Shown: positions 27,458 through 36,795, counted from the first letter of the stretch. The stretch is DNA of 64,000 nt from CBDEGK01 sp965237855 (GCA_965237855.1 CBDEGK010000008.1:1211467-1275466); one strand, 5' to 3'. Numbers and translations are program-made. The notes: generated by a model not told the origin, from the sequence alone.

Positions 27458-28369
27458 TCAGGCGAAGATGTCGAACAACTCCTGTGCTGCCTTGGCCATT
27501 CCGCCGCTGGTGGAAGAGGGCACCAGTATCGGGCTATCCACGCCAGCGTCATACCAGGCCTCCAGCCCCTCGCGCACCTTGCTGGCGCTGCCGTAGAGGG
27601 TGACATCGGCGAGCCAGCGGTCACCGGCAATTGTTGCGAGGGTGTCGACATTGCCCGCCGTAATAGCCTCTTCCACGGCCTGCATCTCTTCGCCGTAACC
27701 CGCCGCCCTCCAGTAATTGCGGTAGTTGGGCAAGTGCAGGTACATCTGTAAGGTTTTCCGATTCACTGCGGCTGCGGCTTCCTCGTCTTCATCGATGGTG
27801 GTGGGAATCATCACAGCGGTCGTGAAGCCAGATGACTTTACCTCGTCGGGCACTTCAGCAATCTGGGTAGACATATAGCTGCGAGCTGCGTTGGCCCACA
27901 CTGCTCCCTCGGCACTGGCAGAGGCCAGCGCCAGCATTTTCGAGCGCAATGTGGCCAGAATAATCGGTGGTAGCGGGCCAGCCGCTGGTTCAGCCGCACG
28001 TAAATCGGTGACGTAGTCGCGCATGTCTGAAACCGGTTTTTCGCTGCGCCCGCTAACCCCAAACTGTGAGCGCATAACCTCGTGGCTCACGCCCAAACCC
28101 AGGCGGAATCGGCCGCCGCCCACTTCGTGCATGTAGGCAGCCGTTGCCGCGAGTTCCCTGGGGTTATAGTAGTAAATAGGTTGAATAGAAGACGCCACTT
28201 CAATCGTCGAGGTCGCTTCCAGTACGGACTGACAAAAGGGCAGGGTGGCGCTGATGCTCGGCACATACAGGCCGGTAAATCCGCGCTTTTCCGCTTCTAC
28301 AGCAAGATCGAGCACCTTGCTGCGGCGGCCGGGTGTGGCCAGTAAGGTGAGGGCAGGCATTTTAGTCAT
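27458..28369 (-). CDS. LLM-class flavin-dependent oxidoreductase
   Basis: 303 residues with the bacterial luciferase-like TIM barrel: VLDLAVEAEKRGFTGLYVPS at the N-terminus, VASSIQPIYYYNPRELAATAAYMHEV, GGRFRLGLGVSHEVMRSQFGV, PPIILATLRSKMLALASASAEG and a C-terminal GSASKVREGLEAWYDAGVDSPIL. Such enzymes use F420H2 or FMNH2 for reductions or mono-oxygenation. This bacterial host and the neighbouring catabolic genes fit either, and the cofactor is not decided by sequence. It is divergent from the amidase gene, with a 263-base spacer to the amidase start. Confidence 0.88.
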   Translation of the reverse strand: MTKMPALTLLATPGRRSKVLDLAVEAEKRGFTGLYVPSISATLPFCQSVLEATSTIEVASSIQPIYYYNPRELAATAAYMHEVGGGRFRLGLGVSHEVMRSQFGVSGRSEKPVSDMRDYVTDLRAAEPAAGPLPPIILATLRSKMLALASASAEGAVWANAARSYMSTQIAEVPDEVKSSGFTTAVMIPTTIDEDEEAAAAVNRKTLQMYLHLPNYRNYWRAAGYGEEMQAVEEAITAGNVDTLATIAGDRWLADVTLYGSASKVREGLEAWYDAGVDSPILVPSSTSGGMAKAAQELFDIFA

Positions 28370-28481
28370 GATCGATTTTCTCTAATTGGATGTCAGCGGG
28401 GCGTGTTCTACTCAGTCAAGTTCTGTACTGGTTTTAGAAGTATAATTCGGAGCACACTTAATACTGAGAGTTTTTAGCACT

Positions 28482-28646
28482 ATGGGTGCGCCAGCACAGG
28501 TTTATACCGAACAAAAGAATAACACTGACTTGAGACACATTCCCGGTGAACTGCTGAAGGATCAAAGACAATTTGCCGTTGATCCTGAGCCGACGGTAAT
28601 CTGCATTTCAAGCTGTCTTAAGGAAGATCCCTATGAGTGGTTTTAA
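28482..28646 (+). CDS. Possible 54-residue protein overlapping the amidase start
   Basis: An ATG at 28482 opens 54 codons (beginning MGAPAQVYTEQKN, ending LKEDPYEWF) and ends 14 bases inside the amidase gene. It has two cysteines in CISSC and no hydrophobic segment. The amidase ribosome site (AAGGAAGA) lies inside it. There is no family recognition. It could be a translationally coupled leader or a chance open frame. Confidence 0.25.
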   Translation: MGAPAQVYTEQKNNTDLRHIPGELLKDQRQFAVDPEPTVICISSCLKEDPYEWF

Positions 28647-30063
28647 AGAGTATGACGAATACGATGGTCTGGGCCTGGCAGCCCTGGTGCGGCAGGGGGA
28701 CGTGGGCGCCGAAGAACTGCTGGAGGAAGCCATTGCTCGCACCGAGCAAGTCAACGGCGAGCTCAATGCCGTCGTCTACAAATATTATGACGAAGCCCGC
28801 GCAGCGATCGCAGCAGGTTTACCCGATGGCCTGTTTGCCGGTGTGCCTTTCCTCATCAAGGGTCTCCACCAACTCATCAAGGGGGCTGTGGTCAGCAACG
28901 GCAGCAATATGTACCGGGATAATGTGGCTGATCACGACAGCACCCTGGTGGCGCGTTATAAAGAAGCGGGCCTGGTGATTTTTGGTCGCACCAATTCGCC
29001 GGAGCTGGGCTTGATGCCGGTGACCGAACCCAAGGCCTTTGGACCCAGTCGCAACCCCTGGAATACCAATACCACGCCGGGCGGCTCCAGTGGAGGTGCC
29101 AGCTCGGCAGTGGCCGCGGGTATATTGCCGGTGGCTCATGCGTCTGATGGGGGTGGTTCCATACGTATTCCGGCAGCCTGCACCGGTTTGGTGGGTTTGA
29201 AACCGAGTCGGGGTCGCATTCCCTTTGGCCCGGACAAGGCGGAGGGCTGGGGTGGTCAATCGATGAACCATGTGGTGAGCCGCACTGTGCGTGACACCGC
29301 CGCAATGCTGGATGTCACCGGTGGCTTTGAGATTGGTGAGCCCTATTCGGCGCCCCATTACGACAGCATTTATATGGCAGCGGCAAGCCGACCACCGGCA
29401 GAACTGACCATTGGCGTGTATTTCGACAAAATCGGCCAGGGCGAGTACAGCGCAGAAGCGATTTCCGGGCTGAAGCACACCATTGGCTTGCTGGAGAGTC
29501 TCGGCCACCGGGTGGAAGAGGTGGCTCCGCCGCCGGAATTGGCCGCCGCAGCGATGCAGGGCTTCACGATTATTTCCGCCAATGCTGCGCTGGGTGCTCA
29601 TCAGCGCGCGGAACAACTGGGTTGTTCAATTGATGACCTGGATATGGAGGACGGCACGCGCTTTACCGTGGCCATGGGTGCTGCGGTCAGCGCAACTGAA
29701 TACATTGCGGCGATCCAGGCTAACCAAACGGCGGGTCGGGCGATGGGTTATTTCCACCAGCAGTACGATCTGCTGTTGGGGCCGACCCTGGCTAGCCCAC
29801 CGGTGGAAGTGGGCTATATCGGTGATGCCCCCGCCGAAGAGTATGCCGACCGGTTATTTGGCTTTATGGGTGATACGGCCCTGTTTAACCAGACCGGCCA
29901 ACCCTCAATCTCATTGCCACTACATTGGAGCGAGGATAACTTGCCGCTGGGCATGATGTTTACCGCCGCCTATGGTGATGAAGAGCTGTTGCTACAGCTG
30001 GCGGGGCAACTGGAAGAAGCCCAACCCTGGTGGGATAAGCGCCCACCCCTCACAGCTGGTTGA
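28633..30063 (+). CDS. Amidase, amidase-signature family
   Basis: 476 residues, a normal size. The Ser-cisSer-Lys triad is visible: Lys76 in VPFLIKGL, cis-Ser about 153 in GGSSGGASSAVAAG and nucleophile Ser176 in DGGGSIRIPAACTGLVGLKPS. The C-terminal NQTGQPSISLPL is also typical. The enzyme hydrolyses an amide or possibly an aryl ester. It is not a GatA, because no gatB/gatC is nearby. AAGGAAGA sits six bases before the ATG. It is convergent with the DapB-like gene across a long perfect inverted repeat. Confidence 0.9.
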   Translation: MSGFKEYDEYDGLGLAALVRQGDVGAEELLEEAIARTEQVNGELNAVVYKYYDEARAAIAAGLPDGLFAGVPFLIKGLHQLIKGAVVSNGSNMYRDNVADHDSTLVARYKEAGLVIFGRTNSPELGLMPVTEPKAFGPSRNPWNTNTTPGGSSGGASSAVAAGILPVAHASDGGGSIRIPAACTGLVGLKPSRGRIPFGPDKAEGWGGQSMNHVVSRTVRDTAAMLDVTGGFEIGEPYSAPHYDSIYMAAASRPPAELTIGVYFDKIGQGEYSAEAISGLKHTIGLLESLGHRVEEVAPPPELAAAAMQGFTIISANAALGAHQRAEQLGCSIDDLDMEDGTRFTVAMGAAVSATEYIAAIQANQTAGRAMGYFHQQYDLLLGPTLASPPVEVGYIGDAPAEEYADRLFGFMGDTALFNQTGQPSISLPLHWSEDNLPLGMMFTAAYGDEELLLQLAGQLEEAQPWWDKRPPLTAG

Positions 30064-30066
30064 CAG

Positions 30067-30118
30067 ATCAAGGGGTCAGACCTCTTGATTCTAATTTCAA
30101 GAGGTCTGACCCCTTGAT
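30067..30118. terminator. 22-bp perfect inverted repeat between convergent genes
   Basis: Left arm 30067-30088 and right arm 30097-30118 are perfect reverse complements (core AAGGGGTCAGACCTCTTGA) around an 8-base loop. It begins 4 bases after the amidase stop and contains the stop of the convergent DapB-like gene. It likely serves as a bidirectional terminator, though no long T-run follows on either side. The core resembles dispersed GGGGTCAGACCCC-type repeats seen in marine proteobacteria. Confidence 0.65.
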
Positions 30119-31143
30119 CGGGTGAGGGGGAGCATACGGCTGAGGGGGAGGTCCAGGGGTGACAGCAGGCCCGGTGGGGCGTCACAGACAAAGGGAATGA
30201 CATTGATGGCGCGGGTGCCGGTGGACCAGGTGCCGATGATGTCTTCTTCCATGTACACCTCGTGAGTGATGCGGCTACCGGGGGTGCCACGCACATCCAC
30301 TTCTACCCAGCCTTGTACGGGTCGGCCTTCGAGGAAGGCTTCGGTGACATAGTCCTCACCGAGCAGAAAGCGCACTTCGATGGTGGCGACTGGGGTATCA
30401 CCCAAGGTTGTTGATGCCTTCACCAACAGGCCCGCCATGGTGCCTTTCAGAATCGTGATCTTGTCGACGTAATCCTGGGTGGCGGGTTCGTAATCGCAAG
30501 TGAAACTGTGGCCGTCGTGGGGCAGGTTCAACTTTTCACAGAGCAAGTCAGTAATCGTCAGCAGGTTTTTGAAGATGGCGTAGGTGACATCCTGGGCGCT
30601 GTCGAGTTGTTCCTGGGTTTTACCAAAGCCAAAGGTGGTCAGGAACACTTCACTGAGCGAGGCCTGCGGCTCGCAGGTACGAATATAAATAGACTCCACG
30701 TCGGTGCATACCGATGAAGCTAACAGTGCCAGTTCGTAGCTCAGGCCTGGGTTAAGGCCGGTGCCATACAGCGACGACTGGCCCTGCTCGCAAGCCTTGA
30801 CGATATCCGGGTAGCACTTGGCCTTCTTGGGGTTCCAGCCGGCCATGATACTGATCACGTTCTTGCCACTGGCCAGCAGGGGGATAATGTCGTCGTAGCG
30901 TTCGGTCGGCGGGTTGTACAAGACGCAATCTGCATCCATCGCCAATATTTCATCCAGGTTGCAGGTGGTGGTAACACCGATAGGACCGATGCCGGCAATC
31001 TCACCCGCATCAATTCCCTGCTTCTCTGGATGATGTGCGAGTGCCCCCACTAACTCCATGAAAGGGCAGGCCTGTACCACGCGAATCTGGTGCTGGGCGA
31101 TCTCGCCGGTATAGCCCTGGATAATCTTGTAGGTTTTGTCCAT
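30097..31143 (-). CDS. DapB-like NAD(P)H-dependent dehydrogenase
   Basis: 348 residues from ATG 31143, five bases after the enoyl-CoA hydratase stop. YKIIQGYTGEIAQHQIR is the nucleotide-binding turn, followed by ELVGALAHHPEKQGIDAGE, ADCVLYNPP, GKNVISIMAGWNPKKA and GTGLNPGLSYELALLAS. This is the pattern of the dihydrodipicolinate-reductase-like proteins that include 2,4-diaminopentanoate dehydrogenase, not of true DapB. Its stop falls inside the inverted repeat, so the last residues (RSRGQTS) are encoded by repeat DNA and probably recently added. The substrate is unknown. Confidence 0.8.
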   Translation of the reverse strand: MDKTYKIIQGYTGEIAQHQIRVVQACPFMELVGALAHHPEKQGIDAGEIAGIGPIGVTTTCNLDEILAMDADCVLYNPPTERYDDIIPLLASGKNVISIMAGWNPKKAKCYPDIVKACEQGQSSLYGTGLNPGLSYELALLASSVCTDVESIYIRTCEPQASLSEVFLTTFGFGKTQEQLDSAQDVTYAIFKNLLTITDLLCEKLNLPHDGHSFTCDYEPATQDYVDKITILKGTMAGLLVKASTTLGDTPVATIEVRFLLGEDYVTEAFLEGRPVQGWVEVDVRGTPGSRITHEVYMEEDIIGTWSTGTRAINVIPFVCDAPPGLLSPLDLPLSRMLPLTRSRGQTS

Positions 31144-31147
31144 CTGT

Positions 31148-31981
31148 TTACTCTTCTTCGCCTGACCATTGAGGGGGGCGCTTCTCCATCCACGCCGCGA
31201 TACCTTCAGCATAATCGGGATGGCGGGCCATTTCATGCAACAGGCGTTCACTCTCTTGAACCGAGGCGGCCGCACTGCGGTGTTGGTCAAGATATAGCTG
31301 CCGTTTCGACTCCCGCACAGACCCAGGAGAACAACCCTCAGCCAGTGTTTGGGCATACTCGTAAACCGCAGGCATTAATGCCTCACGGCTGAGTAAGCGA
31401 TTCAGAAATCCCATGGCCATGGCTTCCTCGGAAGTAAACACGCGGCTCGACAGCAACAAGTCATTGGCATGGGTGATGCCGATCAACCTGGGTAACAACC
31501 AGGACAGGCCGTATTCCGGGGCAAAGTTGAAGCGGCCGTGGGCGGTGGTGAACTTGGCGCCAGCCACCGCAAAGCGCAGGTCACAATAGGCGGCCAGCAC
31601 CAGCCCGACCCCGGCGGCGGCACCATTTATGGCGGCAATAGTGGGCTTGCTCAAGCCGAAGTGATAGGCAAAAGTGGCATCGAATTCTTCGGCAACGCCA
31701 TAGCCCGGCTTGGCGATAGTGTCATCAATGCCCGCATCGTACTCACCTTGTTGCGAAATCTTCTCCAGTCCACCGAGATCCGCTCCCGCGCAAAATGCCT
31801 TACCCTCGGGGTCGCCGGTAACAACAATCACCCGCACCGTTTTATCCGCCTCGGCCAGTGACAGGCAGTGGCGATACTCGGTATGCATGCGTCCCGTCCA
31901 GGCATTGCGTTTGCGGGGCCGCGATAATGTGATCGTCGCCGTAGGGCCGTCGACGTTATACTGGGTTGTTTTCAATTCCAT
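31148..31981 (-). CDS. Enoyl-CoA hydratase/isomerase family protein
   Basis: 277 residues of crotonase fold: ATITLSRPRKRNAWTGRM, VTGDPEGKAFCAGADLGG (first oxyanion hole), AAINGAAAGVGLVLAAYCDL (second oxyanion hole) and FNFAPEYGLSWLLPRLIG. The usual first catalytic Glu of hydratases (GGGxEL) is replaced by Leu/Ala here, while the Glu in APEYGLS is kept, so isomerase or another crotonase reaction is as likely as hydration. It begins a two-gene unit with the DapB-like gene and is divergent from the DsbA-fold gene 15 bases away. Confidence 0.88.
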   Translation of the reverse strand: MELKTTQYNVDGPTATITLSRPRKRNAWTGRMHTEYRHCLSLAEADKTVRVIVVTGDPEGKAFCAGADLGGLEKISQQGEYDAGIDDTIAKPGYGVAEEFDATFAYHFGLSKPTIAAINGAAAGVGLVLAAYCDLRFAVAGAKFTTAHGRFNFAPEYGLSWLLPRLIGITHANDLLLSSRVFTSEEAMAMGFLNRLLSREALMPAVYEYAQTLAEGCSPGSVRESKRQLYLDQHRSAAASVQESERLLHEMARHPDYAEGIAAWMEKRPPQWSGEEE

Positions 31982-31996
31982 GGACTTATCCTCTCA

Positions 31997-33049
31997 ATGG
32001 CTGCGCTGGCTGTCTACATTGATTTCAAAAGCCCCTACGCCTACCTGGCGATTGAACCCACGCGAAGATTGGCGGCGGAGTTGGGCATCGACATCGACTG
32101 GTATCCCTTTGTACTGGATATACCCAGTTATCTTGGCAGTGCCAGGCTGGACAAATCTGGCAAGGTCAAAGAGCACTCCCGCAGCCCTGAACAGTGGTCG
32201 GGGGTGAAGTACGCCTATTACGACTGCCGGCGTTACGCCAATCTGCGCGGCATGATCATTCGCGGTACCGAAAAAATCTGGGATACCCATCTCGCGGCTA
32301 TCGGCATGCTGTGGGCCAAACAGCAGGGCGATGACATCCTGCAGCGCTATATCGATGGCGTGTATGTGCCCTTCTGGAAGCGTGAGCTGGATGTGGAAGA
32401 CCTCACCATTGTCGAATCTGTTCTGGCTGACGCGGGCGCGATCACGCGGGGGTTTACCGATTACGCCCTGGGCGAAGGCGCCCTGGAAAACCAGCAGCTA
32501 CAAACCAGTGCCTTCGACGCGGGTATTTTTGGTGTTCCGACATACCTTGTCGGTGACGAGATGTACTTCGGCCGGGAACATTTGCCGAGAATTCAATGGC
32601 AACTGCAGGGCGAGGTCGGCCCGGCACCGGATATTGCCAATCCCCTGTTTCCGGATGACAGGCTGCCGTCGATCTCTACTCAAACCCTGGATGTTGGTGT
32701 GGATCTTTCCGATTACGCCAGCCGGGCCGCTATCAACTCCATCAAGGCGTTGGCAGAGGAGGTGGATGTGCCGCTGCACTGGTATCCGATCCGTGGGCGT
32801 ATACCTGGTGGGGCGGATGATGGTGATAGGAGCCGCGGCGCTCGCCACCGCCGTTACCGTCTGGAAAACCACCGGCATGATGAATCCCGCTATACACCGG
32901 CGCAATCAGGCTCAGCTGCCGAGGACTGGGGCATTGAATTCGCCGAGGATGAAATATACCCGCAGACTGGGCCGGTGGTGGCAAGTTGGGCACGCCTACC
33001 TTTCGGCTCGGAGACGAGGTATTTGCCGGCCGCCAGCACTTACCCCTAA
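31997..33049 (+). CDS. Tandem DsbA-fold (2-hydroxychromene-2-carboxylate isomerase-like) protein
   Basis: The first domain (residues 1-215) is complete: VYIDFKSPYAYLAIEPTRRL, WYPFVLDIPSY, GIFGVPTYLVGDEMYFGREH. It lacks a CxxC, as in HCCA isomerase/GST-kappa-like enzymes. A second copy starts at about 228 (VDLSDYASRAAINSIKAL, LHWYPI, RSRGARHRRYR) but loses frame: the expected ending GTPTFRLGDEVFAGRQHLP appears in another frame and runs to a TGA at 33075, with a helical middle segment apparently missing. The true gene probably ends at 33075. Members isomerise aromatic catabolites with glutathione. The aromatic role here is inference. Confidence 0.7.
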   Translation: MAALAVYIDFKSPYAYLAIEPTRRLAAELGIDIDWYPFVLDIPSYLGSARLDKSGKVKEHSRSPEQWSGVKYAYYDCRRYANLRGMIIRGTEKIWDTHLAAIGMLWAKQQGDDILQRYIDGVYVPFWKRELDVEDLTIVESVLADAGAITRGFTDYALGEGALENQQLQTSAFDAGIFGVPTYLVGDEMYFGREHLPRIQWQLQGEVGPAPDIANPLFPDDRLPSISTQTLDVGVDLSDYASRAAINSIKALAEEVDVPLHWYPIRGRIPGGADDGDRSRGARHRRYRLENHRHDESRYTPAQSGSAAEDWGIEFAEDEIYPQTGPVVASWARLPFGSETRYLPAASTYP

Positions 33050-33171
33050 TTAGAGCAATGCTTGTGAGCAATTGAGGTTTTTTGTCACAAAAGCGTCCCT
33101 TGTATGTAGCTACTAATTCGTTGAAGATGACGCTGCACACATTCGAATAATTTATAAAAGGGTATACGTTA

Positions 33172-35484
33172 ATGATATCTCCCCTCCGCAAGACAGCACT
33201 GGCACTCGCCATTGGCGCGGTTTCATCCGCACCACTTCAAGCACAGATGCTGGAAGAAGTGATTGTGACCGCGCAGAAGCGCGAACAGAACCTGCAGGAT
33301 GTACCCGTCGCTGTATCCGCCTTTACCGGCGAGATGGTTGAGCAGACTGGCGCCAAGGACCTCTTTGACTTGCAGGCCAACATACCCAGCTTGCGGGTTG
33401 GCCAGTCGCAGAGCTCATCGCAGACGACCTTCAGCATACGCGGGGTCTTTACCAGCTCGCAGAACTTTGCCCTTGAATCCTCGGTCGGCCTATACGTGGA
33501 CGGCGTGTATCGCTCCCGGCAGGGTTCGATGGTCAATAACCTGATCGACATCGGCGCCATTGAGGTTCTGCGCGGCCCTCAGGGCACCCTGTTTGGCCGC
33601 AATTCGCCGGCTGGTGCAGTATCAATTTTTAGTAAGAAACCGGATCACGAGGGTACAGCTTACGTGGAAGCCACAGCAGGTGACTACGGCTTACTCAGCG
33701 GCAGCGGCGCGGTCTCTTTCAGCGCAATTGAGGATGTGCTGGCCTTCCGCTTGACCGGCTTTGGTATGGAACGTGATGGTTTTGTAGACTCGGTTGAGTT
33801 CGGCGATGAGACAATGAATGATCGCGATCGCTGGGGCATTCGAGCACAGGCCCTGTGGACGCCCAACGATGATCTCAGCATTCACATTATCGCCGATACC
33901 GCTGAAATAGACGAGGTTTGCTGCGCTGCTGGCACCTGGAAGAATAACTATGTCGCCGACGGGATACCGGGAAAAACCGGTACGGATACTCTTATTGAGA
34001 ACGATCTGGGTGGCACGGTACTGCAGGGCGAGAATTTCTATGACTACCAGGTCTCGCACAGCTTTCTGCCAACGTCCAGTAATGAGGACTCGGGTATCTC
34101 GGCCCAGATTGACTGGCACACTGGCGTTGGCCTGCTGACAAGTATTTCAGCTTATCGAACCTTCGAGTCATTTGACCACCTGGATGCCGACTTCGGCAAT
34201 ATCGATGCGTTGGTGCAAGATAAGACCGTTGACCAGACCAACTTTAGCCAGGAATTGCGGATCAGCAATGACTACGATAATTTTAACTACGTCGCTGGTC
34301 TGTATTACTTCACTCAGGAAATGGACACTGAGGGGCAATTATTTATGGGTGAAGACACAACCGCTCTGGTGAGCGCGTTTGGCGAGGCGTTTCCAGCCGG
34401 AACCGGCTCCACCAACTTTGCCGAGCAGGACCATGAAAGCTATGCGGTTTTCGGCCAGATCGACTACAGTATCAGTGAGGCTTTCGTGCTGACAGCCGGC
34501 CTACGCTGGACCAAAGAGAAGAAGGAACTGGAGAACAGGTTTATCGAGGATGCTTCCGACACCCTGGATTTTGTTTCTCCTGGCTGGGGCTTTTGGCTGT
34601 TCACAGGAACGAAGCCGCATGCTGATGTTAGTGAGGATCTCGATGATGACCAGACCACGGGCACTATCAAGCTGAGCTGGTTCGCCAACGATGCCACCAT
34701 GTTCTACGTCTCTTACGGTACAGGTTATAAGGCCGGCGGTATCAACACCGACCGAATTGACGAAGCCTTTGACGTGTTGTTTGATGCAGAGACATCAGAC
34801 GCCTACGAAATCGGTATGAAGGCTGAATTCCCGGACCAGGCGTTGCGGGTCAATGTGGCATTGCACAGTACTAAGTTCGAAGATTTACAAACATCTTCGT
34901 TTCAGGGAGAAGGCTTCGTGTTGGCTAATGCGGGTACCGCCGAGGCGGAAGGTCTCGAGCTGGATATGTTTTGGCAGCCTACCGCAACCACCAGCCTGAC
35001 CCTGGGCTATGCATACAACAAGGCGGAATATGCAGAGTTTCCAGCCTCGGCCTGCTGGGTTACAACGCCCTGGCATACGGGTGAACCAGATCCCGGTCTA
35101 AACGACGACGGTGGTTCTTGTGATCACAGCGGCGATCCATTCGCCGGTAATCCGGAACATGTGCTGGTGCTGTCGGGCAATCAGGAATTCCACCTGTCCA
35201 GCGACATTACTGGCTTTGTCTACGGCGAGTATATCTACACCGATGAGAGAATGACTGACGTAAATAATGATCCGCTGAAATGGGATGGCGACTATGCGTT
35301 GGTTAATCTTCGCGCGGGTTTGATTTTTGAGCAGTACGATATCCAGCTGACTGCCTGGGGTCGCAATCTAACCGATGAGGAATACACTCCCACAATTGCC
35401 GACTCAGTGCTGCAGGAAGGTAAGATGATTGCCTACTATGTTGAGCCACGCACCTGGGGTGTTACCCTGCGTAAGAACTGGTAA
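33172..35484 (+). CDS. TonB-dependent receptor, second
   Basis: 770 residues. The signal peptide (RKTALALAIGAVSSAPLQA) precedes LEEVIVTAQKREQNLQDVPVAV, the typical start of sphingomonad- and gammaproteobacterial-type receptors. The plug (PSLRVGQSQSSSQTTFSIRG, VEVLRGPQGTLFGRNSPAGAV) and the barrel follow, ending in WGVTLRKNW with a terminal aromatic. It is not the same subfamily as the receptor at 13.8-16.7 kb. The position between an isomerase and a methyltransferase suggests an organic substrate. The last 23 bases overlap the convergent methyltransferase gene. Confidence 0.93.
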   Translation: MISPLRKTALALAIGAVSSAPLQAQMLEEVIVTAQKREQNLQDVPVAVSAFTGEMVEQTGAKDLFDLQANIPSLRVGQSQSSSQTTFSIRGVFTSSQNFALESSVGLYVDGVYRSRQGSMVNNLIDIGAIEVLRGPQGTLFGRNSPAGAVSIFSKKPDHEGTAYVEATAGDYGLLSGSGAVSFSAIEDVLAFRLTGFGMERDGFVDSVEFGDETMNDRDRWGIRAQALWTPNDDLSIHIIADTAEIDEVCCAAGTWKNNYVADGIPGKTGTDTLIENDLGGTVLQGENFYDYQVSHSFLPTSSNEDSGISAQIDWHTGVGLLTSISAYRTFESFDHLDADFGNIDALVQDKTVDQTNFSQELRISNDYDNFNYVAGLYYFTQEMDTEGQLFMGEDTTALVSAFGEAFPAGTGSTNFAEQDHESYAVFGQIDYSISEAFVLTAGLRWTKEKKELENRFIEDASDTLDFVSPGWGFWLFTGTKPHADVSEDLDDDQTTGTIKLSWFANDATMFYVSYGTGYKAGGINTDRIDEAFDVLFDAETSDAYEIGMKAEFPDQALRVNVALHSTKFEDLQTSSFQGEGFVLANAGTAEAEGLELDMFWQPTATTSLTLGYAYNKAEYAEFPASACWVTTPWHTGEPDPGLNDDGGSCDHSGDPFAGNPEHVLVLSGNQEFHLSSDITGFVYGEYIYTDERMTDVNNDPLKWDGDYALVNLRAGLIFEQYDIQLTAWGRNLTDEEYTPTIADSVLQEGKMIAYYVEPRTWGVTLRKNW

Positions 35485-36349
35485 TCACACGAAACGGGAG
35501 GCCCGGCGCAAAGCCGTCCTCCCGGTTTTCGAAATACCGCTCAGTCAGATCTACCTCAGTGGCATGCTCGACGATGTCGAAGCCATGCCACTGTAACAAT
35601 CCCTCGAACGCATCCGGCGTCCAGCGACATAACATTGGTTCGTTGGTCAAATCCGTATACTTCATCAATTGAGTGATGAACTCGATTTGCTCTGCACTGA
35701 ATTCAATATCAGCGGGATAGTTCAACACCAATTTGCTGCCCGCGGCCATCACCTGGGCCAGATCTGAGAGGGTTGCAGAGACTGCTTCTTCAGTAAGATA
35801 AGGAATTGTGTTCAGCCAGGACACCACGCTGAGTTTTTCGGCATCGTAAGCAGAGCCGCGTATCTTATCCAGCAGACTGTCGGTCTCGAAATCCACGGCG
35901 ATAAACTCTGGCATTGAAGCCGGTCTGGTTTGCGCTTCAGCAATACGTTGCCGTTTCAAAGCCTGAGTGTCGGGATGGTCTACTTCAAACACCCGGCAAC
36001 GATCTACCAGGTCATCACGGCGCAGGGCGAAAGTGTCGAGGCCAGCACCCAGCACCAGGTATTGATCAATGCCCTGTTTAACACAGGCTTCGACCAGGTC
36101 CTCGGCGTAGCGAAGCCCGCCAATATTCACCGCCAGCACCGGGTTGGAATCAAAGCCCTCGATAACTTGCACGCCATCTTCAGGGTTCATCGATTGAACT
36201 TGTTGGCGAGTCTCAGGCGACAACAGGTGGATAGCCCAGCTGTCATCCAGCACCGGCTTGTCGCTGTGTAGGCTGTGCATGGCGCGGCCCATGGCAGCGC
36301 CTTCAGCCGTGCCCGGTTGGTCTTCGTTGCCGGTTTTCGCCATGCTCAC
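35462..36349 (-). CDS. Class I SAM-dependent methyltransferase, PPM1/TIGR00027 type
   Basis: 295 residues. LGAGLDTFALRRDDL is the SAM-binding motif I of the leucine carboxyl methyltransferase-like family, and RVFEVDHPDTQALKRQRI is motif II. YLTEEAVSATLSDLAQVM matches the later family segment. Start is GTG 36349 or ATG 36343. The first overlaps the stop of the SnoaL-like gene. These enzymes O-methylate small molecules. The 3' end overlaps the TonB gene by 23 bases on the opposite strand. Confidence 0.85.
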   Translation of the reverse strand: MSMAKTGNEDQPGTAEGAAMGRAMHSLHSDKPVLDDSWAIHLLSPETRQQVQSMNPEDGVQVIEGFDSNPVLAVNIGGLRYAEDLVEACVKQGIDQYLVLGAGLDTFALRRDDLVDRCRVFEVDHPDTQALKRQRIAEAQTRPASMPEFIAVDFETDSLLDKIRGSAYDAEKLSVVSWLNTIPYLTEEAVSATLSDLAQVMAAGSKLVLNYPADIEFSAEQIEFITQLMKYTDLTNEPMLCRWTPDAFEGLLQWHGFDIVEHATEVDLTERYFENREDGFAPGLPFRVITSSYAG

Positions 36350-36795
36350 TACATCCCGTCGGCGTTCTCAGGCAGGTATTCTTCAAACAGGTCGCCGATA
36401 CTTTCATCCTGATGCGTGGGCACGCGGTAGTAAGTTTTTATATCGAGAGAGCCATCGTCACCGTAGACATAAGTTTCCAGGCTGTATTGAATTTGTGGGC
36501 CGTCAGGGCCTTCAAAGTGGTTTTCAAGACACCATGCCACCTCATTGCCGCACACAAACAGGGTGCCCTCCTGGATTTTGAAGCGCACCCGCGGTTGAAA
36601 CAAATCCCAGGAGTCTTCGCAGCAGTGGGTAAAACCGACTTTCTCCGGCGTGCCGACCGGGTCGAGCATGCGTACATTGTCGCCCTGTACGACCGTGCGG
36701 TAATTATCAACCCAGTCCTGCTTAACACCGGCGTTCCACAACAGCGGGTAATTGGTGGCCCAGTTCAACAGGGCCTTTTTGTCGGGTGCTGGCAT
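36349..36795 (-). CDS. SnoaL/NTF2-like small protein
   Basis: 148 residues of the cone-shaped NTF2-like fold: an N-terminal helix pair (LNWATNYPLLWNAGVKQDWVDNYRTVVQ) followed by curved strands (FGHT-like CCEDSWDLFQP, FKIQEGTLFVCGNEVAWCLE, IQYSLETYVYGDDGSLDIKTYYRVP). Such proteins bind or isomerise polycyclic or small hydrophobic molecules, but no catalytic residue can be named. It lies upstream of, and is coupled to, the methyltransferase, so both probably act on one substrate. Confidence 0.7.
   Translation of the reverse strand: MPAPDKKALLNWATNYPLLWNAGVKQDWVDNYRTVVQGDNVRMLDPVGTPEKVGFTHCCEDSWDLFQPRVRFKIQEGTLFVCGNEVAWCLENHFEGPDGPQIQYSLETYVYGDDGSLDIKTYYRVPTHQDESIGDLFEEYLPENADGM

Noticed and set aside
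28819..29616. 265-codon minus-strand open frame within the amidase gene
   Set aside because: Antisense of a gene with a full amidase signature. The translation shows no domain.
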